DNA from: Aquilaria yunnanensis
Taxonomy: Eukaryota > Streptophyta > Magnoliopsida > Malvales > Thymelaeaceae
Length of the DNA: 64,000 nt
Reading direction: 5' to 3'
Assembly (NCBI GenBank): GCA_039654915.1
Contig: CM077598.1
Location: 68,290,041 to 68,354,040, forward strand
The notes below the pieces were generated by a model. It did not search any database and had not been told where the DNA came from. It saw only the letters and a program-made list of their open reading frames with translations. Position numbers and translations under genes: made by a program. Below, in pieces: positions 53,961 to 64,000 of this stretch. Within the stretch, counting starts at the first letter, position 1. Each line of letters starts with the position of its first letter.

Positions 53961-55355
53961 TGTTATTGTTGTGCCCAAAAGCCAATCATGAGATGATTGT
54001 ATTTTTTGCACATTGAGTCATGATATTTTATTAAGGCATTAATCCAACAATTATGTTTGTTGTTCTATTTCTGCGTAACGCAAGAAATATAATTGTAACC
54101 CTAGAATAATGATATTCTCAAACGTCCCTAGTCTAGTATTATTGTGGAGCGGGTTGCAATAATACATAACGACTAGCATATGTGGAGACTAATATGAGAT
54201 ATGTAGTCTACATATGGGTACAAGTTGGATAACTTGTGTACTGGACCGACCCACCATGAGAACACTACATGGATCATTATATGAGTGTCATAAGTGATTC
54301 TCATAATGATCATGGTATATGTAGTCCTTTTACCTAAGATCATCCAGGTTCCCTACATGTGAGTCACATACTTTGATACTTTCCTTTGTTGCTCGTAACT
54401 GAGTGAACTTGAAGGAGGTCATTGGGTATGTCACATATCATGCGGAGGGATTTGTCCCCCTGATGTAACGGGAGTGATATCTTCGGGCCCCTTGGTAGAG
54501 TGAGACTTAGAAAATCCATGGCCATGCTCGGATGAGTTGATATACGATATCAATGTCATCAGTTTAAGTTGGTCTACTCGGTAATCAAGAATCCAAATAT
54601 TGGGCTACACGAGAGTGACACATTCCATGTCTCGTACTTAGTCTTGATATCTTGGACAAAGGGACAATAGCATATATCGGTGATGATCATAAAGGTTTAG
54701 TTGAATCATCGACAATCTTGTCACTTCGGTAGCAATGATGTGTTGCTAGGCCGCTCTAATTGCTTATGATCATAAATGTGATTTATGATCATTACCAACA
54801 TGGTAAGAGCCTATTGGGTCACACACATAGAGCTATTTGGACCATTAGAGTGCATGGGCTAATTATTTGGGTTATGGTTTCTCAAAAATTTCGTATTAAT
54901 AATGGCCCAAGAGTTGAGCCGTTGTTAAGCCCGAAATTAAAGCCTAATTGGATTAGGGCTTTGAAACCAATTAGGCCTGAAAGTTGAGTCTCACTATAAA
55001 TACAACTTTTAGAGAGAATTTCGTAGGTCTCCTTGCCCTAGCCTCCCAAAAGGACAGCTGCACTCTTCTCTTGCAATTCCTTGGAGGATGCAAGCTAGCA
55101 CTGCGAGCACAAAAGAAACGCATCTACCGGGATGTGGTGGAAGCGTGGTGATCCTGAGAGGCTCGTGTGGATACCCTATAGAGCTTGAACACATCAACTG
55201 TTCAGGTTTTGTGATTTGACTCTACAGTTGAATGAGAGATCTCAACCGAAAATTAGGTATGAAAATTTTTGAATACCTAGTTTACCCTGTTTCACTTGGA
55301 TCCTGGAGGGTTTCGGTTAAATTTTGTTGCGCTATTTGGCTCCTGAAATCCAACA
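53961..55355 (+). mobile_element. Ty1/Copia solo LTR in element A integrase
   Basis: 1395 bp, tgttattgttgtgccc...gaaatccaaca, same family as 31114-32528. Flanks accct (53956-53960) and acctc (55356-55360) fit a 5 bp duplication with a one-base deletion on the right. TATA at about 54994-55002. Integrase coding resumes at once after it. Confidence 0.88.
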
Positions 55356-55968
55356 ACCTCACTGTTGGGTGAAAGCCTCAGATAGACTAGAGTTGGGTCC
55401 CAAAATATTTGAAGAGACTATTGCCAAAATCAAGAAAATTCAAGAGAGATTAAAGGCAGCCAATGAAAGGACCACAGCCTATGTGAACAAAAGAAGAAGA
55501 GACTTGGAATTTGAGGTTGGTGATAATGTTTGGCTGAAAGTTGCACCGACCAAAGGCACTGTCAGATTTGGCAGAAGAACCAAGTTAGCTCCAAGATACA
55601 TCGGTCCTTATGAGATCTTGGATAGAGTTGGCAAGGTAGCATACAGGTTAGCTCTACCGCCAAGCATGTTAAGTGTTCAAAATTTTTTTTACATCAGTAT
55701 GCTTAAGAAGTGTCTATTAGACACAAAACATGCTATTGTAGTGAAAGACATACAGTTGGAAACTAACTTGACATATGAAGAGAAACCTATAGCTATCTTA
55801 GCCAAGGATACTAGAAGGTTAAGAAACAAACTTATTCTCATGGTTAAAGTTAAGTGGTCACACCACTCTGAAAGAGAAGCAACCTAGGAAACTGAAAAAG
55901 ACCTTATGGAAAGGTATCCTGATGAATACCCGAAGTTAAAGGCTATTTTGGAGGACCAAAATTTTTAA
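55356..55968 (+). pseudogene. Element A integrase C-terminus and chromodomain-like tail
   Basis: CWVKASDRLELGPKIFEETI, then VGDNVWLKVAPTKGTVRFGR, LAPRYIGPYEILDRVGKVAY, and a chromodomain-like end: VKVKWSHHSEREAT, stop at 55885 (Trp expected), ETEKDLMERYP. Ends at 55968. A chromodomain would direct integration to marked chromatin; the aromatic residues needed are partly lost. Confidence 0.83.
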
Positions 55969-55980
55969 GGGGGGGAGGAT
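55968..55980 (+). promoter_or_regulatory. Element A polypurine tract
   Basis: aagggggggaggat, abutting the 3' LTR start TGTTACC at 55981. Confidence 0.85.
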
Positions 55981-57440
55981 TGTTACCACCTCACAAAAAT
56001 GGGAGAATTATAAGTGTCATAATGGCTAAAAACCATTATATTGTGTAATTCTCAACATAGTGATTGAAGTGTGAGGGGTAAAAGGCATGATCAACACCTC
56101 CTTAAAAGTGTTCCAAGTTGGTAACTTGGCCCCCAAGAAAAGCCTTAAGGATTGCTTGTTTGTCAAGCAACCTATGGACTTTTTTTGTAACATTTTGGAA
56201 ATTTGGGTACTCAATTGCAAAACATTCACAAAAGAGATTTGGAGAGCTATGAGAAGGATATGAATGGTATGAAATTACTATTGGAGGACCAAATTGCTTA
56301 TGGAAGATAACTAAGGACAAAGAAAACACAAAAAGGCATAAAGGACCTAAGTGTTCTAATGTAGGCCTTAAGATGTGTATGTCTATGACTTAAGTCAAAT
56401 GGAAGTTTTGTGAGGTTATCCCACATAAGGAGGGCTACTAAAGGAATTTAAGGATGGTCAAATGTGGGCCAAGAGATTAAGACGAAGAAACCATAGTGTT
56501 GTAGCAAGAAAAATGACATAAGACAAGGTTAAGACTACTTAAGTGTGTTTAGTGTACTTTTGACTATTTAAGTAGTCAAGACCACCTTTGATTCTCTAAA
56601 TTTTGGCCTCCACTAGCAAAAAGAAAGCCAACCCTCTCCTCCATAGCCACCATACCTTCAAACTTAAAACTACTTGCAATTGAAGTTAAGGAAGCACAAT
56701 TGGAAGCTATTTGCTGCTATTGCTTGAGGGCACCTAGGATGAAGCTCTAATTTCAGCATACCAATCAAGCTAAGGGATATCTTACTCTCATGGACTATTT
56801 TCTACAATTTTCAAACATCCATGGAGCTAGGGCTAAGCTTGGAAGAGAGCCATGACCTTGATGAACCAAGCTCAGTGAGGGGAGTGCACATATTGAAGGT
56901 TTTGTGACCTAGTGTGAAGTGCACAATGATGGAAGTAAAGTGAGGGTTTGTAGAGCCCAAAGTTAGTACTAACTAGTGTTAAAATTCTCCTAAGACCAAG
57001 AATTAGCTTGAGGAGGGCTGCCATAGTGATTTGTTTATGTTTATTACATGTTTTATGGACAAACCTATGGTATATGTTGCTGCCACATTTCATGTGTTTG
57101 TTGGTTGTGAATGGCTGCTGTATTTGGTTGCTATATCTTGTATATATGCATTGTGGCTTTTTTGTTTTAGTGTCTTTGGATGCAGGATTTAATGATGGTT
57201 ACATTGCCTATTGAATCCAAGTGCTGCCCTTACTAAGTTTCTTAATGAAACTTACTCCCCTCAATTCTGTCATTTCAGGTCCTACAGAAAGATAACCTTC
57301 AAAGTAACCTTTGTAGTTTGATTTTTTCTCTGAATTTTAAGGTACATGAGATTCCATGTGTCTGGTTATGATCTGGAAATTTTGGTGATTTTAGGAGCAC
57401 ATTTGGTATTTTTGGTGATGGTACTTTCTTGTGTTGTGTA
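55981..57440 (+). repeat. Element A 3' LTR (3'-truncated)
   Basis: The first 512 bp have no partner in the truncated 5' LTR; from 56493 it matches 14892 on. Breaks off at about 57440 (gtgttgtgta / gctgctggtaatgg), where Tat-R begins. No gene inside. Confidence 0.87.
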
Positions 57441-57450
57441 GCTGCTGGTA

Positions 57451-58170
57451 ATGGCGAGAATAGGGAACTGGGACGTCAAGAGAGTGTTGCTTGATGATGG
57501 CTCAAATGCTGACGTCCTATTCTCGCACTTACTGCTGAGCTTGGGCATCTCCAGCAGCGAGCTTAAAACTGTCACCAGGCCCACCTTCAGCGTTGGGCCA
57601 TCCGAACTACCCGTCCTCGGATGGATCGACCTTCCCTTGATGATGAAAGGCACTTCGGTAAATGGAGCAGCTGAGTTGTACGCATCCACAATGGCAAGAT
57701 TCATCGTCATGGACGTCCCGTCTTTGTACAATGCCATCCTTGGAAGGCAGACTCAGGGGAACCTACACATTCGCCCCGATGTGAAGTACTTGACTGTCAC
57801 ATTCGCCACCAAGGATGGAGATGCAGAGATCTTCATCGACCAAGCCGAGGTAAGAAAGGTGTTTGTAAAAGCACGAAAGGCTCCGGCAAACAACTCTACA
57901 CAAACGGTGGAGGCGAAGGCGCAGGAGAAAGGCAAAGAAGGAGATCCCGCAGAAGCAGAAACGGAAGCAGTAGATCTTGTCCCAGGACAATTTACCCGAA
58001 TAGGGAAGAGCTTGGCCAAAGGTGACAAGGAAAATCTTGTATCCTTTCTGCTGAAAAATAAAGATCTGTTTGCCTACTCGCCGAAAGACATGCCAGGAGT
58101 GAACCCTGTCATAATACAACACAGCCTCAAAGTAAGCCCGGAAGCAAAACCTATCAGGCAAAAGAAATGA
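57451..58170 (+). pseudogene. Tat-R protease and linker (5'-truncated)
   Basis: Protease VLLDDGSNADVLF, LGWIDLPLMMKGTSVNGAA and YNAILGRQTQGNLHIRPD, then a charged linker and the RT N-terminus LFAYSPKDMPGVNPVIIQ. Stop TGA at 58168, where Tat-D has CGA (20358). Confidence 0.85.
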
Positions 58171-59475
58171 AGCATCTCAGCCCACAAAAGCAGCTTCGTG
58201 AAAACCGAAGTCCAGCGCCTATTGGATGCTGAAGTTATCAGGGAGGTAAAATACCCCGAATGGTTAAGCAACGTGGTCATCGCCACAAAAGAAGGTAGCA
58301 GCAAACTCCGGATGTGCATTGATTTCAGAAACTTGAACGATGCTTGCCCGAAAGACTCATATCCCCTCCCGCCAATAGATCAACTGGTAGATTCAACGGC
58401 CGAATACGGGCTCCTGAGCTTCCTAGATGCCTTCAGCGGCTACCATCAGATAAGGATGGACCCCGAAGATGAAGAGAAAACTACCTTCATCACCGAGGGA
58501 GGAACGTACTGCTATGTCAGAATGCCCTTCGTGCTCAAAAATGCAGGAGCCACCTACCAGAGACTGATGAACAAGGTCTTCAAGGACCAAATGGGGAGAA
58601 ACATGGAGGTATATGTTGATGATATGATAGTCAAAAGCAAGCTGCCCGGATACCACGTTGCAGATTTGGAGGAAACCTTCCAAAAGCTCAGAGCCTTCGG
58701 GATTCGCCTTAATCCCGAGAAGTGTATCTTCGGCGTGACCTCGGGAAAATTCCTTGGGTACATGGTATCCGAAAGAGGCATCGACGCCAATCCTGAGAAG
58801 ATTAAGGCTCTGCTTGAGTTCCAAACTCCTGCCACAATCAAAGACGTGCAGAGACTAACCGGAAGAATAACCTCTCTGAGCAGGTTTATTTCCAGGTACG
58901 GAGATAGGTGTAGACCTTTCTTCAAAGTCCTCACAAAGGCAGCAAAGATGGAAGGCGACCTCGGAAGAAACAATCATCCTTGGGATGAAGATTGCCAAAA
59001 GGCCTGGGAAGAACTCAAAGTCTACCTGGCCAGCCTGCCGACTCTGCGACAACCTCGGGAGGGAGAACCCCTCGTACTGTACCTCGCCGTCACAGAAAAG
59101 GCCGTGAGCTCGATCCTGGTGAAAGAAGAAGGGCCGAAACAATGGCCGGTCTACTACGTCAGCAAGTCCCTGCATGGCGCCGAAGTCAGGTACCCTTTGC
59201 TTCAAAAAGCTATATACGCCTTGGTGCTTGCAGGAAGAAGACTGCGACCATATTTCCAGGCTCACCCCATCATCGTCCGAAGTAGTCTACCACTACGGGA
59301 TGTTATGAAGAGAGTTGATCATTCGGGAAGGCTCTCCAAGTGGTGCATAGAGCTTGGCGAACACGAAATCACGTATGAGCCTCGGAAGGCCATAAAAGCC
59401 CAAGCATTGGCAGATTTTATCGCCGAAATACCCACCACTGAGGAGAACCACTCAGATCCGAAAGAAGGTGAGCCA
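58171..59475 (+). pseudogene. pol: Tat-R RT and first RNase H
   Basis: Open throughout, with the catalytic YVDDMIVKSK near 58614-58643, MPFVLKNAGATYQRLMN (Val where Tat-D has Gly), FISRYGDRCRPFFKVL, LVLYLAVTEKAVSSILV and WPVYYVSKSLHGAEVRYPLL. The best preserved pol stretch in the window; it lacks the Tat-D frameshift. Confidence 0.88.
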
Positions 59476-59850
59476 GAATGGACCTTGCATGTTGACGGAG
59501 CCTCGGGGTCCTAACACCAGGGAGCTGGAATAGTTATCAGAGGACCCGAAGGCCTAGAGGTGATGAAGGCTATCAAGTTCAGCTTCAACGTCACCAATAA
59601 TGTGGCTGAGTATGAAGCCCTCATAGCGGGATTACGCTTGGCCAGAAAGATTGGCGTGAGAAACTTAAGGGCTCACAGCGATTCCCAGCTGGTAGTTCGG
59701 CAGACGGCAGGAGATTATGGGGCGAAGGACCCAATCTTGGCAAAATACCACGAGCTGGTAACAAAACTCATCCAAGAGTTTGACGCCGTGCGGATCAAAA
59801 ATGTACCCCGGCAGAATAACACTGAGGCAGATTGCTTAGCGAAGTCCAAA
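59476..59850 (+). pseudogene. Tat-R second RNase H
   Basis: WTLHVDGASGS, stop at 59512 (TAA; GAA in Tat-D), HQGAGIVIRGPEG, NNVAEYEALIAGLRLARKIG, LRAHSDSQLVVRQTAGDY. Catalytic residues otherwise kept. Confidence 0.83.
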
Positions 59851-61128
59851 ACATACACCGAGGTGCTAGACGTAACAACCTCGGGAACAGGGTGGAAGGA
59901 CCCCATAAAGAGATACCTCGCAGAGAATGAGCTTCCCGAAGATGCCGGCAATGCTGCAAGACTGCGAAGACGCGCCGGAAGATTCTTCCTGATTGGTGAA
60001 GAGTTATATCGGCAAGGATATGCAAATCCGCTGCAGAGATGTGTGGGCGAAGAGGATACTGAGATGGTCCTCGAAGAAGTTCACGAAGGCATGTGCGGCT
60101 CGCACATTGGAACTGATGCCCTTGCAGCAGTGATACTACGCCAAGGATACTTCTGGCCTACCCTGAGAAAGGACGCAAGGCAGTTCGTCCAGAAGTGCGG
60201 TAGTTGCCAGAGACATGCAAAAATCTAGTGGATACCCTCGGAAATGGTAACGTCGGCAAACTATCCTTGGCCCTTCGCAGTCTGGGGTATAGACCTTATT
60301 GGGCCACTCCCCACAGCGCCCGGAGGCGTGAAATTCTGCGTGGTAGCAGTGGACTATTTCTCAAAGTGGGTAGAGGCAGAACCACTAGCAACTATCTCGG
60401 CAAAAGAAGTGCAGAAGTTCGTATGGAAGAACATTGTATGCAGATTTGGCATACCGAGGGTACTAGTAGCTGATAATGGATCCCAGTTCATAGACAAAGG
60501 ATTCCAGGAATTCATTAGCGACCTCGGAATAAAGATGCACTTCGCCCCAGTAGCTCACCCCCAAAGCAATGGGCAGGTGGAAGTATCAAACAGGGCCATA
60601 AAAGATGGCCTGAAAAAGAGACTTGGGGAAGCCAAGGGGAAATGGCCAGGAGAACTCCAAAGTGTATTGTGGAGCTACCGAACGACGCCACGAAGAGCCA
60701 CAGGGGAAACTCCCTTCTCACTCGTCTTCGGAACAGAGGCCATTATCCTAATAGAGATAGTTCAGCCTTCAATACGGGTGCAAGTATTTGATGAAGGCGG
60801 AAACGACCTCGGTCTGAGAACTAAGCTCGACCTTGTGGCCGAACACAGAGAAATAGCCGAGCTGAGAAGAAAAGCTTTCCAGCAAAGAGTGGCCGCGGCT
60901 ATCAACTTAAAAGCCAGGCCAAAAGAAATCAAAAAAGGAGACCTCATTCTCCGAAAGGCCGACTTCGCACCCCGAAGGCCATCTCACGGAGTACTTCGCG
61001 CAAATTGGGAAGGACCTTATCTGGTTCTCGCCGAAGTATGAAAAGGCGTGTACAAGCTTGGCGACGCCGAAGGCGTAGAATTGAAAAACACTTGGCATTC
61101 AGACGCCTTGAAAAAATTCTACGCCTAA
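59851..61128 (+). pseudogene. Tat-R integrase
   Basis: Finger GSHIGTDALAAVIL with KCGSCQRHAKI, stop TAG 60226 (CAG in Tat-D), core WPFAVWGIDLIGPLP, VLVADNGSQFIDKGFQEF and SNGQVEVSNRAIKDGLK with all three acidic residues. Stop TGA 61039 near the end, then HSDALKKFYA to 61128. Confidence 0.87.
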
Positions 61129-61811
61129 GGTTGAGCGGAGGAGATATATTGTACAAGAAATATTCTAAGTACAGAATGGTCTGGAGAAGAATGGTCTTGA
61201 GAAAAATTTTTAAGAATACCAAATTGTCCAAGACAGAATTCCGCGAAGGTGCTCGCCACGAAAAAAGCAGATGTGACTACCCGAAGTCCCTTGAGCCACT
61301 ATGCTTGGGAAAAATGGGAAACAAGAATCTTGCAAAGGTACTCGGCATAATCAGTGCAGAGAAAATTTTCCGAACACCCTTGAGCGAATATGCTCGGGAA
61401 AAAGGGAAATGGGCAATCTCGTGAAAATTTTCCTAGGTCCCTTGAGCAAATATGCTTGGGACAATAGGAAGACAGAAAAATTTGGCTGAAGGTTTTCCGA
61501 AGTCCCTTGAGCGAACATGTTCGGGATAAAAGGGAACAAAAAGCCTGCAAAAGACTTAGCCAAATTTTTACAAACTTTCCAGAAAGTCTCTTGAGCGAGC
61601 ACACTCGGGACAAAGGAAGGCAAAAAGTTTCTTTGGTTGCAGGTTTTCCGAAAGTCTCTTGAGCAAACGTGTTCGGGACAGCGGAAATTAAGAAACTTGC
61701 AAGAAAGGACTTAGCCAAAAGATTGTTCATTTAGAGCAAACGCTGCCTTACAAAAGAAGTGCCCAAAAGAAGGAGCACAAAGGAGAAAAATAAGAGGAGC
61801 CCTAAAGCAAA
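61129..61811. repeat. Tat-R convergent intergenic repeats
   Basis: About six units (near 61280, 61369, 61431, 61498, 61582 and 61648) of ccgaagtcccttgagc-n-tgctcggga type. One unit contains the perfect palindrome gaacatgttc. Same position as 23342-24000 in Tat-D. Confidence 0.75.
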
Positions 61812-64000
61812 CTAGGGAGAGCCGGGCGGACGAAGACCGGGAAGCTTCAGATGCTCGACCTTGGACCACTGCCACCGAGGTCCCTCAGGAATATTTAGGC
61901 CCTCCAGAAAAGAGAGGTCCAAATCTGGGAACCTCTGCAGGACTTGGTGCCGAACAAGGCAGAAGCCGTCCTGAAAGGCGACCTTGGCCATTTGATCAGA
62001 AGTATGTTTTTTAACGCCAAGGTCGTTGAGCTCATCCCTTAGCTCAGCAATCTCCTCCTCCAGCTCGCTTATCTCCAGCGTCCCTCCGGACTCCTTCTTC
62101 AGAGCCTCGACCTCGGCTCGGAGAGCATTGTTCTCATCCGTCAACCTCGCCGCAAGACTGTCAGAAACAGCCTTGTCCTTGACAAGATCTCCGTTGGCGG
62201 CGAGCAGCCCCTTTACTTGGTCGCCGAGGTCGGCAATCTTCCGGGAGGAGTCCTTTTCAAGTTCTTCTCTCTTCTTCGAGAAATCCTCCCGAACGGTGGC
62301 GATTTGCTGAGAACAATCCGCTGCCAGCTGCTGGTTGCTGGCGACCAGGTTCGCAAGCGAAGCCTTCGCTTCACTGAGTTCCCGCGAAGTCGCATCCTTG
62401 GAGGCAGCCTCTCTGGCCACCCGAACTCGGAGGTAACCAGCGTACTCCAGCAGCTACGGCAAGGCAAAAGTCCAGGTTAGTACAAGTCTAAACACTTAGA
62501 AAATTGAGGAAAAAGAGTGTAAAGACTATACCTGAGCAGCATGCTCGGTGACTTTTGCGGCGAGGGTATTATCCCTCGGGTGAGCCGCCGCAATGGCCCG
62601 GAAGGAGGCGTCAGTGGTCATCCCCTTCCAAATCTCCTTTGTCATTTTTGGACAATCGTCGGAGAACAAATTTATATCCTCCGTGATTGTCCAAAAGGGC
62701 TCGAAGGGGATCTTCCCCTCAGGGATTGTGGCATCGCGCAGGGCCCGTTTCCTCTCATGAATGGCCCTCCAGCCGGCAGTAAGAGGCTCCTCTGAAAGTG
62801 AGAAGGAAGTTAGGAGTAGAAGAAAAATTCATGCAAAGTAAAGGAGCTGAACTTCGCCTGAAGGCATACCTGGAGGAACCTCGGAGACAGTGTCCTCGGG
62901 ATCCTCGGGCCCTTGAAAGAAAGACCCTTTTCCTTCTGCCGATACCACTCCTCGGCTGTAGGTACTTCTACCACTACAGTGTTTCTGGGGGCCTCGAGGT
63001 CGGGAGGAGGCACCTCGGCGGAAGTAGCGGGGACCTCGGCCGGTGAAATTTCAACAAGACCAGCCTCTTCGCCAGCTTCTTCTTCCGAAAGCTCTGGCAG
63101 AGGAGGCTGGACAGCCTTCCTAGCTCGCTTCGCCGAAGGCCCCGCCCCTGTCGACTTCCTTCTTCGGGAAGCCGCCTTCTTTGTCTGCTCCCCCTTCTCC
63201 ACTTGGCCAGAAAAGAGGGCCTTGTAATAGGCGGCAGCCCCATCGCCCATCTCTGAAAAAGAGAAGAAATATCAGCGTAAGTCCGAGGAAAAAGTATAAA
63301 GGGGTGGAAGATTACTCACTTTCGGCAAAAGATTCGAAAGAAGTCTCCCTCTTAAGGAGCTTGACCAGCCAGGAGTCCTTCCCAGCGATGGCGGGAGCGG
63401 GCATATTGAGGTCAGTCACGTGCTCCTTAACCACTTTCAGCTCCCGAAGGACTTCTTCGGTCATCAACCTCCAGTTGATAGGAAAGGGGTAAAGAGCACG
63501 AGGAGAGACCTCGGGAGCCCAGTCAGCGACTGCCCGAATGCGGGCGTCGAAATCCGCAAACACGGAAGCCAACGGTGGGGTCAGCAGCATCCTCGGATCA
63601 ACGACGTCTGCGTTCAGCACTCCCTGAGCCCATCTGGTCGGGACACCAGACCAGTTCTTATCCACCTTCAGGAAAAAGAACTTAGGCTGCCACCCCCGCC
63701 AGCTATCCTTCGTGTCGAAGGTGAAGGTGAATTTTTTGCTCCCGGATCCCCGAGGCAGCAGGAAATAGAAGCCACCTTTCGGGACCACGTAGAGCTTGTA
63801 GTACTGCATGAAAATGATGAAGTGGGGCTCTATCCCGAACACGCCACACATGCAGAGGTAGGCATTAAAGTAGCAGTACGCGTTCGGGGGAAGCTGGTTC
63901 ACAGCAATGCCATGGAATTGGCAGAACTCGCAAACCACCTTCGGGGGAGGATACCGAAGTCCGGGCTTGAGTTGGGCTCGGAAGGCGGTAACCTCGTCGC
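61812..64000 (-). pseudogene. Tat-R antisense gene (best preserved copy, N-terminus outside window)
   Basis: Minus strand. Exon 1 64000-63320 (open, PF04195-like: CEFCQFHGIAVNQLPPNAYC, SWRGWQPKFFFLK). Intron 1 63319-63253 (GTGAGT...TTTTTCAG). Exon 2 63252-62870 with the basic SAKRARK patch. Intron 2 62869-62792 (GTATGC...TTTCAG). Exon 3 62791-62532, 260 nt, open. Intron 3 62531-62454 (GTATAG...CGTAG). Exon 4 62453-61812, open, coiled coil plus VAFQDGFCLVRHQVLQRFP and PEGPRWQWSKVEHL near the end. No in-frame stop in any exon. The only defect seen is a one-base frame change in exon 2 around 62915-62927. Positions where Tat-D has TGA are CGA here (exon 1 start region and 62420s). Function unknown; a nuclear coiled-coil protein is a guess from the basic patch. 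Confidence 0.8.

Larger units (their letters stand above)
14892..57440 (+). mobile_element. Element A: chromovirus (Tekay/Del-like Ty3/Gypsy), host of the nest
   Basis: Own sequence is 14892-16999, 28096-31113, 52661-53960 and 55356-57440, about 8.5 kb. LTR ends are TGTTACC (55981) and GGTAACA (16849). It has an iMet-type primer site, gag with a CCHC knuckle, protease, RT, RNase H, integrase and a C-terminal chromodomain-like tail, then the tract aagggggggaggat. Both LTRs are incomplete: the 5' LTR lacks about 512 bp at its start, where Tat-L abuts, and the 3' LTR lacks about 1 kb at its end, where Tat-R abuts. The full LTR would be about 2.47 kb. Riddled with stops, it is the oldest element of the nest. 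Confidence 0.9.
57441..64000 (+). mobile_element. Tat-R: 5'-truncated Tat element, runs off window end
   Basis: Begins inside the protease region. It has no LTR, primer site or gag in the window. Pol runs in one frame (57451-61128) with only four stops (58168, 59512, 60226, 61039) and no frameshift seen. The antisense gene follows on the minus strand. Closer to Tat-D than to Tat-L. The join to the element A LTR has no Tat terminus, so it is a deletion or recombination junction. Confidence 0.9.

Noticed and set aside
56026..56329. Short frames in the element A 3' LTR as a host gene
   Set aside because: They lie within the LTR start next to the purine tract, with no motif, and the region is colinear with the LTR.

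Overview
The window is plant repeat DNA, almost certainly pericentromeric or intergenic heterochromatin of a flowering plant. No cellular gene, tRNA or rRNA gene was found. Everything recognisable is LTR retrotransposon: Ty3/Gypsy of the Tat group, an Ogre-like Tat element, a chromovirus (Tekay/Del-like), a gag-only Gypsy element, and Ty1/Copia. Assignments rest on protein motifs, primer binding sites, polypurine tracts, LTR ends and target-site duplications (TSDs) read directly from the sequence. Lineage names are from knowledge of the families and were not searched.

Layout. 1-2772: two copies of a Copia LTR on the minus strand (one a solo LTR with perfect TSD) in unassigned DNA. 2773-14891: a deletion-ridden Tat element (Tat-L, sense strand minus) split by a very young gag-only element (element C, 8461-14052, one mismatch between LTRs, perfect TSD). 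14892-57440: a chromovirus (element A) whose two LTRs are both broken. It is the host of a nest: a nearly full Tat element (Tat-D, 17000-28090, TSD tcatg), a Copia element (31114-38062 plus 52550-52660) that itself hosts an Ogre-like element (element E, 38063-52549, minus strand, TSD atgag), and a Copia solo LTR (53961-55355). 57441-64000: a third Tat copy (Tat-R, plus strand), truncated at its 5' side and running off the window.

How the parts work. The sense polyproteins are the usual Gag-protease-RT-RNase H-integrase sets. The Tat and Ogre-like copies add a second RNase H, and the Ogre-like one adds an upstream ORF1, a G-patch-like segment and an intron before RT. All are inactivated by stops and frameshifts except the gag-only element, whose long reading frame is intact.

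The most interesting system is in the Tat copies. Downstream of pol and convergent with it lies a second gene on the opposite strand. It can be reconstructed with four exons and three short introns at the same places in all three copies; two of the copies have all consensus splice sites and the third has one damaged acceptor. Exon 3 is exactly 260 nt in every copy. In Tat-D it has its own TATA box and ACGT-core motifs. Because the element copies itself through sense-strand RNA, antisense introns are invisible to the splicing that would otherwise remove them. Three sequence-diverged copies keeping this structure argue that it is a real gene. A second notable structure is an array of small hairpins with different stems around a shared loop core in the 3' region of the Ogre-like element.
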